64,000 nucleotides of DNA. It comes from Phycisphaerae bacterium (GTDB lineage: Bacteria; Planctomycetota; Phycisphaerae; UBA1845; UTPLA1). Within the stretch, counting starts at the first letter, position 1. Each line of letters opens with the position of its first letter. The translations under genes and the position numbers were made by a program. The DNA is taken from NCBI GenBank assembly GCA_019636475.1, contig JAHBXN010000001.1:558001-622000 (forward strand), in the 5' to 3' direction. Shown piece by piece: positions 53,682-62,903 of this stretch. Below the pieces are notes generated by a model that had not been told where the DNA came from, did no database searches, and saw nothing but the letters and a program-made list of their open reading frames with translations.

Positions 53682-55001
53682 ATGAGAAAACGCCATCGTC
53701 ATTTCATCGCAGTCGTCACCGGCGCGATGGCTTTGGGGCTGATGCTTCCGGCGGGTTCGCTAGCCGACAAACCGAAAGGCAAGCCAAGGCCGGACGGGCG
53801 CGCGACAGGCGATGGCGCATTGCGCGTTCTTCATCTTTCCGGCGGGCCACATGATCGCGGGCTGGCCCACGGCCGAAAGTTCGGCAATGAGATCATCAAA
53901 CTGCTCAATGCGTTTGTGAAGACCGAGCGCTTGAGCGGCGGACCGCAAGGCTATGAGCAGAACGTCTCTCGCATCGGGTTGCTCATGACGTTCGGGCAGG
54001 CGTACCGCGACGAGATGCAGGGAATTTACGACGGCGTCCGCGAATCGTCCGGCGGCAACATGGAGATCAAGTCGCTCGGACGCAACCTGACGCCGGAGGA
54101 CATTATCGCGATGAACTGCATCGCGGATTCGGCCGGCTTCGGCTGCTCCTCGTTCGCGACGTGGGGTCCGATGACGAAAACCGGCGACACGATCGTGGCA
54201 CGCAACCTGGACTGGTTCTACATCCCTGAGATGGCTGCCAATCAGATTCTCGTGGTGCAGGCGCCCGATTCCGACAGCGGCCGCGCGGGATGGGTCGGAG
54301 TGACCTGGCCGGGAGCCATTGGATGCTACACGGGGATGAACGAGTATGGCGTCACCGTTTCGATGCACGATGTCTACGCCGGAGCGCCTGATCAGCCGAT
54401 GGGCTTCACGCCCCGATCGCTGATACTCCGTGAAGCAATCGAGAAAGCCCGCCCGGCAACGGCAGAGCGCGATATCATGACGGTGTTGAAGGCGCACAGC
54501 GTCGCGGTCGGAAATAATATCCCCGTGGGCGTGCCATACGTCGAAGGCACCGATGCTCCGCCGTTCATGGTGTTTGAGTATGACGGCCGTCGCGGAATTG
54601 ACGGCGGCGTGGTGGTCAGACGCACGGAAATGCTGAATGGCGGCGGTTCGGCCAAGTCAAACAAACGCATGGCGGACGATCGGTGCTTTGATGTATGCAC
54701 CAATCATTACCGAAAGCGGCTGCCGGCAGAACGATGCACGCGGTATCAGAAACTGAACGACTCCCTGACCGATCGATCGAAGGCGGGCAAGCCGCTTGAC
54801 GCGGCCGAAGCAGGTCGAATTCTCGGTCTGGCGTCGGTCGCCCCCGCGGGAAAAACGGGTGGCTTGCTAACTTATCATTCGGTGATCTTTGAGCCGAATC
54901 GCCGGACACTGCGCGTCGCCATTTGCCGCGGTCAAAGGCTGGCGACTGACTCCGATTGGACGAGTTTCAGCATCGAAAGGCTTCTGAAGGAAGGCAATTA
55001 G
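53682..55001 (+). CDS. Secreted C45-family acyltransferase/hydrolase (Ntn type)
   Basis: The 439-residue protein has a signal peptide (VVTGAMALGLMLPAGSLA). Family marks are RGLAHGRKFGNEI, the nucleophile C155 in GFGCSSFATWG, TIVARNLDWFY, ITGMNEYGV-like TGMNEYGVTVSMHDV and a C-terminal TYHSVIFEP. C45 enzymes are autocleaved before the Cys and include isopenicillin N acyltransferase; most bacterial members have unknown amide or peptide substrates. Its export contrasts with the fungal enzyme. The POT transporter gene lies directly upstream. Confidence 0.87.
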   Translation: MRKRHRHFIAVVTGAMALGLMLPAGSLADKPKGKPRPDGRATGDGALRVLHLSGGPHDRGLAHGRKFGNEIIKLLNAFVKTERLSGGPQGYEQNVSRIGLLMTFGQAYRDEMQGIYDGVRESSGGNMEIKSLGRNLTPEDIIAMNCIADSAGFGCSSFATWGPMTKTGDTIVARNLDWFYIPEMAANQILVVQAPDSDSGRAGWVGVTWPGAIGCYTGMNEYGVTVSMHDVYAGAPDQPMGFTPRSLILREAIEKARPATAERDIMTVLKAHSVAVGNNIPVGVPYVEGTDAPPFMVFEYDGRRGIDGGVVVRRTEMLNGGGSAKSNKRMADDRCFDVCTNHYRKRLPAERCTRYQKLNDSLTDRSKAGKPLDAAEAGRILGLASVAPAGKTGGLLTYHSVIFEPNRRTLRVAICRGQRLATDSDWTSFSIERLLKEGN

Positions 55002-55102
55002 GCCTGGCGACACCCGCTTGTGTGGCTCCCGCGGCCGGACACAGGCACGACGAGTCGGGACGCTCAGCGCCTCGAACGCGAACTTCGGCCCCGGAACTTC
55101 GA

Positions 55103-56029
55103 ATGCAGCAACGCCTGCTCTACGGCTCAATACTCATCGCGGCGCTGCTCGCGCTCATTTATTTCGACGGGCAGCTCGCACCGGATCCTCCGGAATTCCT
55201 TCGACGAATCGGATTGATCAGACTGGACGGCATGCTTGTCGTCGGCGTCATCCTGGCGCTCGCGATACTTGGCGTGCGGGAGATGGTCATGCTCGTCCGG
55301 GCGGCCGGCCGAGACCCGCTCTCGCGATGGCCGGTTCTGATGTGCGTGCTTTTCATCGCGATTCCATTTATCGCGGCTAACAGCACCGATTCCGCCTTGC
55401 CTCGCCTCGACGCCTCCGGCTTCGATGGCAGAATGACCCTGGCGGCGATCGTGACAACCTTCATCGGCGCGGCCGTACTGGTGGCGGCTCGCAAACGGGT
55501 CGAAGGCGCGACCGACACCATCGGTTCCACACTGTTAATTATCCTTTATGTGGGCCTGCTTGCATCGTTCCTGGTACGCATCCGGATGTTCGCGCCATCG
55601 GGCGGCGCCTGGCTCCTGCTTTACTATGTCGGCGTCGTAAAGAGTTGCGACATCGGCGCCTATTTCACAGGCCGGATGGCGGGCCGAACGAAGCTGATTG
55701 AATGGCTGAGTCCGAAGAAAACCGTGGAAGGGCTTGCGGGCGGCGTGACGTTCAGCGTCGTCGTGGCGGTGGCCGTTCCGACCATCGTTCGTGCACTGGC
55801 CGAACCGGGTTCGCCGCTGGCGGCGCAACTGCCTTCGTCGGGTATGGCCGTCCTTTTCGGTGTGACAATGGCGCTGGTGGGTCACGCGGGGGATCTGCTG
55901 GAGTCGCTATTCAAGCGGGAAGCCAGAGCGAAGGATTCCGCCTCGGCGGTGCCGGCATTTGGTGGCGTACTGGACATTATCGATTCTCCGTTGGTGACGG
56001 CTCCTTTTGCGTACTGGATCCTGATATGA
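55103..56029 (+). CDS. cdsA: Phosphatidate cytidylyltransferase (CdsA)
   Basis: The enzyme makes CDP-diacylglycerol, the common phospholipid precursor and substrate for the pssA product. The 308-residue chain has about eight membrane helices. The signature region is KSCDIGAYFTGRMAGRTKL, WLSPKKTVEGLAGG, and GDLLESLFKREARAKDS followed by PAFGGVLDIIDSPL. The usual PGHGGxxDRxDS is here PAFGG..DIIDS, a variant. The start at 55103 fits the family; a TTG at 54956 overlaps the C45 gene and is less likely. Confidence 0.9.
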   Translation: MQQRLLYGSILIAALLALIYFDGQLAPDPPEFLRRIGLIRLDGMLVVGVILALAILGVREMVMLVRAAGRDPLSRWPVLMCVLFIAIPFIAANSTDSALPRLDASGFDGRMTLAAIVTTFIGAAVLVAARKRVEGATDTIGSTLLIILYVGLLASFLVRIRMFAPSGGAWLLLYYVGVVKSCDIGAYFTGRMAGRTKLIEWLSPKKTVEGLAGGVTFSVVVAVAVPTIVRALAEPGSPLAAQLPSSGMAVLFGVTMALVGHAGDLLESLFKREARAKDSASAVPAFGGVLDIIDSPLVTAPFAYWILI

Positions 56030-56217
56030 TGCCAGGGGACGTCTGATAAGAACCGGCCGCAGGTCACGTATTCCGGGAAATCGGAGGTAGTCCGGGGCGT
56101 CGATCAATCAGGATTCACGCCCGTTCGATGATTAAAATGCCTCGAAGCCGAACTGTTCTATCTCGAGCCTGAGCGCTGACAAAACGTTCGAGGTTCGGCG
56201 GAAAAGCGAGGGAGTGC

Positions 56218-57258
56218 TTGAAGCGACGATTCCGCAAGGGCCGAGGGTCAGAGGTTTCGCACCGATTGCCGCTTCGGCCGATGCAACTTGAAATGAGGGT
56301 GCCAGACATCTCCGAAATCACGATTACATTAAGCGGCAACCACGACGATCACATGCAGATACTCGGTCCCGGCGACTGCAACCTCCGTGCGGTCCGCGAA
56401 GTTCTCGGCGTGCGCGTCTTTGCACGTGGGCCCAATCTGAAAATATCGGGCGATGCAGCGGCCGTCGGAAAGGCCGCATCGGTCTTTGAAGAGTTGCAAT
56501 CGCGCCTGAAGTCTCAATCTCATCTGACGATGGACGACGTGGGCGACGTGCTGGCACGGACGTCCGTCGAACCTGGAGACTCTGCCGACCTGATCGAGGT
56601 GTTTCGTCGGACCGCCGCGGTCAAGCCTCGGACTGAGGGCCAGAAGGAATATGTCCGGGCCATGTTGGAGAACGATCTCTGCGTGTGCGTAGGACCGGCG
56701 GGCACGGGCAAGACCTATCTGGCGGTAGCCGTGGCGTTGGGCCTGCTGAAGGCGGGCAAGATCAAGCGCATCGTTCTGGCGAGGCCAGCCGTGGAGGCTG
56801 GCGAGAAGCTCGGCTATCTGCCCGGCGACATGCAGGCGAAAGTGAATCCCTATTTGCGTCCGCTCTTTGACGCGATGCATGACATGATGGACTTCGACCA
56901 AATCAAGCGATTTGTCGCGAACGATGTGATCGAAGTCTGTCCACTGGCGTACATGCGGGGCCGAACGCTTAACAACGCAGTAATCATCCTAGACGAAGCA
57001 CAGAACGCGACTCCGCAACAGATGCTCATGTTCCTTACGCGGCTGGGCCATCACAGTAAGATGACCATCACCGGTGATGAGAGCCAGTCCGATCTTGACG
57101 GCAAGCAGCGCAGCGGCCTGGCCGATGCCGTGCGAAGACTCTCGGGCATCGAAGGCATTTCGGTTCTGCGGCTGACCCACGCCGACATCGTGCGCCACCG
57201 GCTCGTCACCAAGATCGTACACGCCTACAACGACCAGCCGCCAAACGGCGGCGGGTAG
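56218..57258 (+). CDS. PhoH family P-loop ATPase
   Basis: PhoH-like proteins are RNA-associated ATPases or helicases, often linked to YbeY in ribosome and RNA maintenance. The 346-residue protein has a KH-like N-terminal region (MQILGPGDCNLRAVREVLGV), the Walker A GPAGTGKTYLA, RPAVEAGEKLGYLPGD, MRGRTLNNAVIILDEAQN (Walker B) and TGDESQSDL. The start is a TTG after GAGGGAG; ATGs at 56281 and 56293 are alternatives. It lies 188 bp after cdsA. ybeY is not seen in the window. Confidence 0.9.
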   Translation: MKRRFRKGRGSEVSHRLPLRPMQLEMRVPDISEITITLSGNHDDHMQILGPGDCNLRAVREVLGVRVFARGPNLKISGDAAAVGKAASVFEELQSRLKSQSHLTMDDVGDVLARTSVEPGDSADLIEVFRRTAAVKPRTEGQKEYVRAMLENDLCVCVGPAGTGKTYLAVAVALGLLKAGKIKRIVLARPAVEAGEKLGYLPGDMQAKVNPYLRPLFDAMHDMMDFDQIKRFVANDVIEVCPLAYMRGRTLNNAVIILDEAQNATPQQMLMFLTRLGHHSKMTITGDESQSDLDGKQRSGLADAVRRLSGIEGISVLRLTHADIVRHRLVTKIVHAYNDQPPNGGG

Positions 57259-57395
57259 ACCGGCCCGGTCGTGTTTCATCGATCGGCGCTGACCTTCGAT
57301 CCGGTGCCGCGGCGCCGACGGCCGTTTTCCGTGCAGACGGCTCAGCAGCAGCGCCGGCGGGGCGCCGAAACGGGGCGGAATTTCATCGCGGCTGT

Positions 57396-58235
57396 CTAGT
57401 AAACGATTGTCCCTTCGACGGGCGAACTGGCCGTGGCGTAGAGCTTTCTGGGGATGCGACCGGCCCGATGCGCGAGGTAGCCCGCATCCAGGGCATAAGC
57501 CATTGCGCGTGCCATCGCGACGGCATCTTTCGCGTGAGCGATGCCCGTATTGAGCAGAACGCCGTCAGCGCCCAGCTCCATCGCAATTGTAACGTCGCTG
57601 GCCGTGCCGACACCCGCATCGACGATTACCGGATAATCCGGATCGCCCTCCTTGAGCATTTCCAGGATGATGCGAATTGCATTGGGATTCAGCACGCCCT
57701 GCCCGCTTCCGATCGGGCTGCCAGCGGGCATGACGCTGGTTGCGCCGGCCTCCTTGAGCCGGCAGGCGGAGGCCGGATCATCGCTGGAATAGACGAGCAC
57801 CTGGAATCCGTCTTTCACGAGCTCTTTCGTGGCCTGCAGCGTGGCGACCGGATCGGGAAGGAGCGTCTTCCTGTCGTGGAGAACTTCGAGCTTTACCCAT
57901 GCGGCGCCGGGATTGTTCAGTTGTTCGAGAATGTCGCGGCCGAGGCGTGCAACACGAATGGCATCATCCGCCGTAAAGCAGCCGGCGGTGTTGGGAAGAA
58001 TGGTGTAACGCGACGTATCAATGAAATCGAGCAGGCTGCGGTTCTGAGCGTCAAACAGTCGCTCCCTGCGGACGGCCACCGTAACAACCTCGCATCGGCT
58101 GGCTTCAAGGCATTCGCGCATGATCTCATAGGTCGCGTACTTGCCGGTTCCGACGAATAGGCGGGAGCGAAAGGACTGGGTGCCGATCTTCAGGGGGATG
58201 GGATCCATCTGGAATACCTTCGTCATACTGCCCAA
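57396..58235 (-). CDS. thiG: Thiazole synthase ThiG
   Basis: ThiG builds the thiazole ring of thiamine from deoxyxylulose phosphate, dehydroglycine and the ThiS thiocarboxylate. Marks are [36 protein letters not shown] (Schiff-base Lys), [22 protein letters not shown] and [18 protein letters not shown]. The 279 residues are normal for the family. The ThiS gene lies just upstream on the same strand, 32 bp away. Confidence 0.97.
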   Translation of the reverse strand: MGSMTKVFQMDPIPLKIGTQSFRSRLFVGTGKYATYEIMRECLEASRCEVVTVAVRRERLFDAQNRSLLDFIDTSRYTILPNTAGCFTADDAIRVARLGRDILEQLNNPGAAWVKLEVLHDRKTLLPDPVATLQATKELVKDGFQVLVYSSDDPASACRLKEAGATSVMPAGSPIGSGQGVLNPNAIRIILEMLKEGDPDYPVIVDAGVGTASDVTIAMELGADGVLLNTGIAHAKDAVAMARAMAYALDAGYLAHRAGRIPRKLYATASSPVEGTIVY

Positions 58236-58267
58236 GTGGCCTACGGAAACGAATACGCGGGAGCGGT

Positions 58268-58507
58268 TCAGCCGCCACCGACCAGCGTAACAATTTCGAC
58301 GACGTCGCCATCGACAAGCGGCGTTGATTCGTATTGTGGGCGGCGTACGAGCCGCTTGTTCAATTCCACCGCGAACGGCGGCCTTGGCGATCGAATTGCA
58401 ACGAGGCTCCCGATCGACGCCGGCGATGGCAGAGTAAACGACGTCCCGTTCAGATTAATCGTCACGGCAACGGTCGATACAGGGCTTGATTCCGATTCGG
58501 TCTGCAT
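58268..58507 (-). CDS. thiS: Sulfur carrier protein ThiS
   Basis: ThiS is a small ubiquitin-fold protein whose C-terminal Gly-Gly is adenylated and thiocarboxylated to give sulfur to ThiG. This 79-residue protein has [41 protein letters not shown] and ends in the needed GG (a third Gly before). It has a roughly 12-residue N-terminal extension. The frame stays open far upstream to 59473, but only this part resembles ThiS. Confidence 0.92.
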   Translation of the reverse strand: MQTESESSPVSTVAVTINLNGTSFTLPSPASIGSLVAIRSPRPPFAVELNKRLVRRPQYESTPLVDGDVVEIVTLVGGG

Positions 58508-58641
58508 AGTTAGAGTCCGGCTTCGGTGCGGTTCACCGCGGTTCCGGAATGCCCGGTTCCGCCGAGCAAAATCCGGGCCGATTTCCGGATTATAGTGAAT
58601 CAGCGCCGGAGCAACGACGCCGGCCCTGATGCGCCAGGAGA

Positions 58642-59016
58642 TCAGCGTTTGTCGGGCACCAGCACGCGCGTGTAGCCCCAATAGCAGACATACAGGAATC
58701 CGAACTCCACGACCAGCCCGACGACGGCGAATTGAAAGTCCTGAAGAGCGAACAGCAGAATCGCAAAAGTCAGGCTGTTTATGGCAAGCGACGCAATCGC
58801 CTGCAACCTTTGTCCCGCCACGCCAGGTTCGTCGGCCCGGCATTTGCGGAGAGACCATAGAACGGCCGCCGCCAGCGTGGCGGAAAACGCGATGGTATAC
58901 GGCAACAGCGTGATGACGGCTTCGGTATCGAAGCTGTTGCGAGTGGGTACCAGGAGGACGACGCAAGTCGTCACCATCGCGCCGAGAGCGGTCCAGACTG
59001 CGATAATTGCGATCAT
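58642..59016 (-). CDS. Small membrane protein of unknown function
   Basis: The 124-residue protein has four predicted membrane helices (IAIIAVWTALGAMVTTCVVL, TLLPYTIAFSATLAAAVLW, IASLAINSLTFAILLFAL, VGLVVEFGFLYVCYWGY) with short loops. I do not recognise a family. The same region is crossed by a longer open frame that I reject. The membrane pattern and steady hydrophobic composition favour a real gene. Confidence 0.65.
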   Translation of the reverse strand: MIAIIAVWTALGAMVTTCVVLLVPTRNSFDTEAVITLLPYTIAFSATLAAAVLWSLRKCRADEPGVAGQRLQAIASLAINSLTFAILLFALQDFQFAVVGLVVEFGFLYVCYWGYTRVLVPDKR

Positions 59017-59140
59017 CGGCTATATTGTGGCAATTCCGATGGCCGCTGTCGAAGCTGCGCCCCGGCGTCAGCGGCAGATGAATCGGCGGAGGTAGCCGAT
59101 TCCCTCTTCGACTGGGCAGGCGCGGGGTGCGTGGATAATT

Positions 59141-59452
59141 ATGAACACCGAGCGGATGGAAAAGCTGCAAGCCCTGCTTGCCAAAGAACCGAACGACGCA
59201 TTTCTCAATTTCGGCCTGGCGATGGAACTGGCCAAAGGCCGGCGCTGGGAAGAAAGCCTCGCCCAATTCGAAAAGACCATTCATCTCGATCCGGGTTACA
59301 TCGCCGCCTATTTTCACAGGGGCAAGACACTGGTGAGCAAGGGCGATCTGGAAGCGGCCCGAGGAGCGCTGGAAATCGGCATCGCGAAGGCGGAGGAGTT
59401 GGGCGAATATCACTCGAAGAGTGAAATGGAGGAGCTGCTTCATTCGCTTTGA
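59141..59452 (+). CDS. TPR repeat protein
   Basis: The 103-residue protein is made of about three tetratricopeptide-type helix pairs (FLNFGLAMELAKGRRWEESL, AAYFHRGKTLVSKGDLEAAR). It is likely a scaffold that binds another protein. There is no signal peptide. It precedes the secretion ATPase cluster, divergent from the thiamine genes, but a link to either is not shown. Confidence 0.85.
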   Translation: MNTERMEKLQALLAKEPNDAFLNFGLAMELAKGRRWEESLAQFEKTIHLDPGYIAAYFHRGKTLVSKGDLEAARGALEIGIAKAEELGEYHSKSEMEELLHSL

Positions 59453-59683
59453 TTCCGGGCGGCGCATGGGCAACGGAAAAATCGCCTTTCGCAGATTATC
59501 GCCCCACGCCGCTCCTTGATTCGCGCCTCTCAGGCCTTAGAATGAAGTTGGTTACTTCGAAAGCGACGGTTAGAACCCATCGCGATTTCAATCGTCGGTG
59601 GTTCATAATCAACTTTTGAACCCTCCCGCACAGCAGCCGGACGCATACCGGCGCTTCATGATCCGTATAGAAGAGGTCTCGTC

Positions 59684-60874
59684 ATGTCCGTCGAAATGGA
59701 AGGGGAACTTCATTCAGCCAACGACCCGAATCCGGTTGACATTCATGAAGTTCATACTCAGGACAATATACAGAAGCCGAAGAATCCGCAGATCAACCGC
59801 CTTTTCAAGGCGTGCTGCAAGCTCGAAGCGAGCGACCTTCACCTGAAGGCCAATTCTCCACCGCGATTCCGGCTCGGCGGCGATATCCGCCTGGCGCAGG
59901 AACCGCCGCTATCGAGCGACGATATCGACGACCTGATCTTCGAGGTCATCAGCGAGCGCCAGAAAAAATATTTCTTCGAGCACGGTGCGCTCGACTTTGC
60001 CCACCAGGTGCCGGGACTGGACCGCTTTCGCGTCAACGTCTTTCGACAGCGAGGGATGACGTCGGTGGCGGCACGCCGGGTTACCAAAAACATCCGCACG
60101 TTCGAGGAACTGGGTGTTCCGCCCACACTTCGCTCGCTGGCCAAACTGCATCAGGGCCTGATCCTGCTTGCCGGCATTACCGGCTCCGGCAAGTCCACGA
60201 CGATTGCAGCGCTGTTAAACGAGATCAACGAGAATCGCGCGTGTCACATCGTGACTGTCGAAGACCCGATCGAGTACATCTTTGAAGACAAAAAGGCGTT
60301 TATCAATCAACGCGAAATCGGCATCGACGTCCAGGATTTCCATGCCGCACTGAAGTACCTCATGCGCGAAGATCCGGACGTCGTGCTCGTCGGTGAAATG
60401 CGAGACCGCGAAACGTTTGAAGCGGCCATGCACGCCTCGGAAACGGGCCACCTCGTGCTGGGAACCATTCACGCGTCCAGCGCCTCTCAGACCATTACCC
60501 GCATTCTCGACCTCTTTCCGGAAGAGGCGCGCGGACTGATCCGACAGTCGTTGACCTTCAACCTGAAGGCCGTGATCTGTCAGAAGCTGCTGCCAAGCAT
60601 CCATCCGCAGCGATCGCGCATTCCATGCTGTGAAATCATGATCGTAAATGCGGTCATTCGAAAGCTGATTGCCGAAGGTCGCGACTTTGAAATTGCCGCG
60701 GTCCTCAAATCGTCAATTCATGACGGAATGCAGGACTTCACGGAGGCGCTGTACCAGCTCGTTCAGCAGGAATACGTGGATGTCAAGTTGGCAATGGAAG
60801 TCGCCCCGAGCCCGGACGAGCTCAAGATGCGGCTCAAGGGCATCCGAACGGGCGCGGGCATGATTCTGGGATGA
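59684..60874 (+). CDS. PilT-like secretion/retraction ATPase
   Basis: The 396-residue ATPase has the PilT layout: KLEASDLHLKANSPPRFRLG, RFRVNVFRQRGMTSVAAR, Walker A GITGSGKSTT (K170), Asp box VEDPIEYIF, Walker B VVLVGEMRDRET and His box LGTIHASSASQTI. PilT proteins power type IV pilus retraction, but no pilus gene set is seen here; it may serve the T2SS. GAGG lies before the ATG. It heads a run of three related ATPase genes. Confidence 0.9.
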   Translation: MSVEMEGELHSANDPNPVDIHEVHTQDNIQKPKNPQINRLFKACCKLEASDLHLKANSPPRFRLGGDIRLAQEPPLSSDDIDDLIFEVISERQKKYFFEHGALDFAHQVPGLDRFRVNVFRQRGMTSVAARRVTKNIRTFEELGVPPTLRSLAKLHQGLILLAGITGSGKSTTIAALLNEINENRACHIVTVEDPIEYIFEDKKAFINQREIGIDVQDFHAALKYLMREDPDVVLVGEMRDRETFEAAMHASETGHLVLGTIHASSASQTITRILDLFPEEARGLIRQSLTFNLKAVICQKLLPSIHPQRSRIPCCEIMIVNAVIRKLIAEGRDFEIAAVLKSSIHDGMQDFTEALYQLVQQEYVDVKLAMEVAPSPDELKMRLKGIRTGAGMILG

Positions 60875-60887
60875 GCGCCGGGCCTGC

Positions 60888-60918
60888 GCGACGACATTTT
60901 CGGCGCGTCGCATTTTTT
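60888..60918 (+). terminator. Possible Rho-independent terminator after the PilT-like gene
   Basis: GCGACG (60888-60893) pairs with CGTCGC (60906-60911) around a 12-nt loop, followed by A and six T residues. It begins 14 bases after the stop, but the stem is short, and the next ATPase gene may still be read through. Confidence 0.4.
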
Positions 60919-61010
60919 GCGATCGCCGGAGCCTGCCAGCACCGGGCGCATTTGTGGTGCAACCTCGAACGCGCGACCAGTTGAGGTGAGGGTCGGGGAT
61001 CGCTGCAAGC

Positions 61011-62732
61011 ATGCCACGAATTGAGATACTCACTGAAACCGAATCGCAGATAGTCCCGTTCAACGGGCCGACGCTCCGAATTGGCCGCGACGCCGGAAAC
61101 GATGTCGTCCTCAACGAGAAGCTCGCATCGCGCCAGCACTGCATACTTGAGGTTGAAGGCGGCAACTTCCGCATCAAAGACCTGAAGAGCTCGAACGGAA
61201 CCTGGGTCGGCGACAATCGGATCATCGAGGCCTCGGTTGATTTCGGCGATATCATCCGCATCGGCAAGACCCGCCTGCGCCTGCTTCCCGACGAAGTCGT
61301 CGGCAAAAAGGGCAGGAAGGTGCCCACGGCGGTGGTGGTCGAGGACTCGCCCGAGGAACTGCCTTCACCGGCCCCGGGGGACAATACCGTCGCCACCACA
61401 CTCGCCGCACGGGCACTCGCGGCCGGCCCCCTATCAAAACAGCTTGCGCCCATGATGCTGGCCGTCGCGAATGTGCCGCGTCCGCCCGGATCGCCGGACA
61501 CAGCCAAGGACTTCCGCCTTCTAAGCCGACGCGGCCAGGAATTACAGGTCAAGAGCCGGTCCGGCGATGAGAGCGTCGGCGAATCGGTCGAAGCGCTTCG
61601 GCAGTTGCTGTTTGTGGCATTTCGCACCCGGGCAACGGACATTCACATCGAGCCGAAAGGTGCCACGATCAGCGTGCGTTTCCGAATTGACGGTCAAATG
61701 CACACGGTCGGGCAGATGTCATCCCGGATGGGCGTCGGGGTGCTCAATGTCATCAAGGTGCTGTGCGAGGCTGACATCTCCAAAAAACAGATCGTGCAAG
61801 AAGGCAACTTTTCGGTGGATCTTGCGTCGCGCCGGGTCGATTTTCGCGTGAACATGACTCCGACGGTTCACGGGCAAAAACTTGCGCTTCGTTTCCTTGA
61901 TAAGGGCACTGTTCCCGATCATTTCAGCGGTCTGGGCATGACAGAGCGGGCCGTGATGGAGATGGAGCGCGTCACGTCGCAGGACTCGGGCATGGTCATT
62001 CTCGCCGGTCCGACCGGCAGCGGGAAAACCACGACGCTGTATACGGCCCTCAAGGGCATTAACGCCGAGACGCGCAATATCATCACAATCGAGGACCCGG
62101 TCGAATACGAACTCGCGAATACGACGCAAATATCGATCGACCCACGTCACAACCTCACCTTCTCTTCGGTGCTCAGCTCAGTCCTGCGCCAGGACCCGGA
62201 CGTCATTCTCGTCGGCGAAATTCGTGACCAGGAGACGGCCAAGATGGCGATGCAGGCCGCCACGACCGGTCATCTCGTCCTGACGACGATCCATGCCCGT
62301 GACACCGTGGGAACGATCTTTCGCCTGCTCGATCTGGGCGTCGAGCCGTTCCTGATCGCCAGCGCGGTCACGATGTGTATTTCACAGCGGCTGGTGCGGA
62401 CCCTCTGCGACAACTGCAAGCGTCCCTTCAAGCCCGACGCGGCCATGATCCGCGCGATGAAAATCGAAGGCCGGCAGTATGGCCATTTCTACGACGCCGT
62501 GGGTTGCAAGAAGTGCATGAACGTCGGCTATCGCGGCCGGACGGCGCTTTTTGAAATGCTGATGTTCAATCCACAGCTCCGCGACGTGATTCTCACCAGA
62601 CCGACCATTTCCGATATTCGCAAGGCCGCCGGAGAGTGGATGTTTGAAACGCTGACCGAGTGCGGATTTCGGTATGTGATGGAAGGTAAAACCACTTTTC
62701 AGGAGGTCGACCGGGTATCGGGAATGGCCTAG
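61011..62732 (+). CDS. gspE: GspE/PilB-like ATPase with N-terminal FHA domain
   Basis: The 573-residue protein begins with an FHA domain (about 1-95: TLRIGRDAGNDVVLN, SRQHCILE, DLKSSNGTWVG), which binds phosphothreonine. A flexible linker follows, then the GspE core: TRATDIHIEPKGATISVRFR, Walker A GPTGSGKTTT (K339), Asp box IEDPVEYEL, Walker B DVILVGEIRDQET, His box LTTIHARDTVGT, and a four-cysteine zinc site (CDNC and CKKC). It is a complete, probably active assembly ATPase and the best candidate motor for the T2SS at 17-43 kb. The FHA domain replaces the usual GspE N1 domain and suggests control by a Ser/Thr kinase. Confidence 0.93.
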   Translation: MPRIEILTETESQIVPFNGPTLRIGRDAGNDVVLNEKLASRQHCILEVEGGNFRIKDLKSSNGTWVGDNRIIEASVDFGDIIRIGKTRLRLLPDEVVGKKGRKVPTAVVVEDSPEELPSPAPGDNTVATTLAARALAAGPLSKQLAPMMLAVANVPRPPGSPDTAKDFRLLSRRGQELQVKSRSGDESVGESVEALRQLLFVAFRTRATDIHIEPKGATISVRFRIDGQMHTVGQMSSRMGVGVLNVIKVLCEADISKKQIVQEGNFSVDLASRRVDFRVNMTPTVHGQKLALRFLDKGTVPDHFSGLGMTERAVMEMERVTSQDSGMVILAGPTGSGKTTTLYTALKGINAETRNIITIEDPVEYELANTTQISIDPRHNLTFSSVLSSVLRQDPDVILVGEIRDQETAKMAMQAATTGHLVLTTIHARDTVGTIFRLLDLGVEPFLIASAVTMCISQRLVRTLCDNCKRPFKPDAAMIRAMKIEGRQYGHFYDAVGCKKCMNVGYRGRTALFEMLMFNPQLRDVILTRPTISDIRKAAGEWMFETLTECGFRYVMEGKTTFQEVDRVSGMA

Positions 62733-62903
62733 CCAGTGTCAGGGCGTCCGCCCCGGCGGGACCGCACAACGCCCGAAAACCAGTCCGCCAGGGTTGAAGC
62801 CTGCAATCGCCTTTTGCCGTTCCAATCTCGGCGGTCATTCCTTACAATCATTCGATTCAAGCCGACCGAAACCGAGCACCAGACCTGAAACCGAAAAACG
62901 CTA

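Noticed and set aside
58268-59473. A 401-codon minus-strand frame over thiS and the small membrane protein
   Set aside because: Only the last 79 codons (58268-58507) resemble a protein, ThiS. The upstream part is low in structure and overlaps a better membrane-protein frame.
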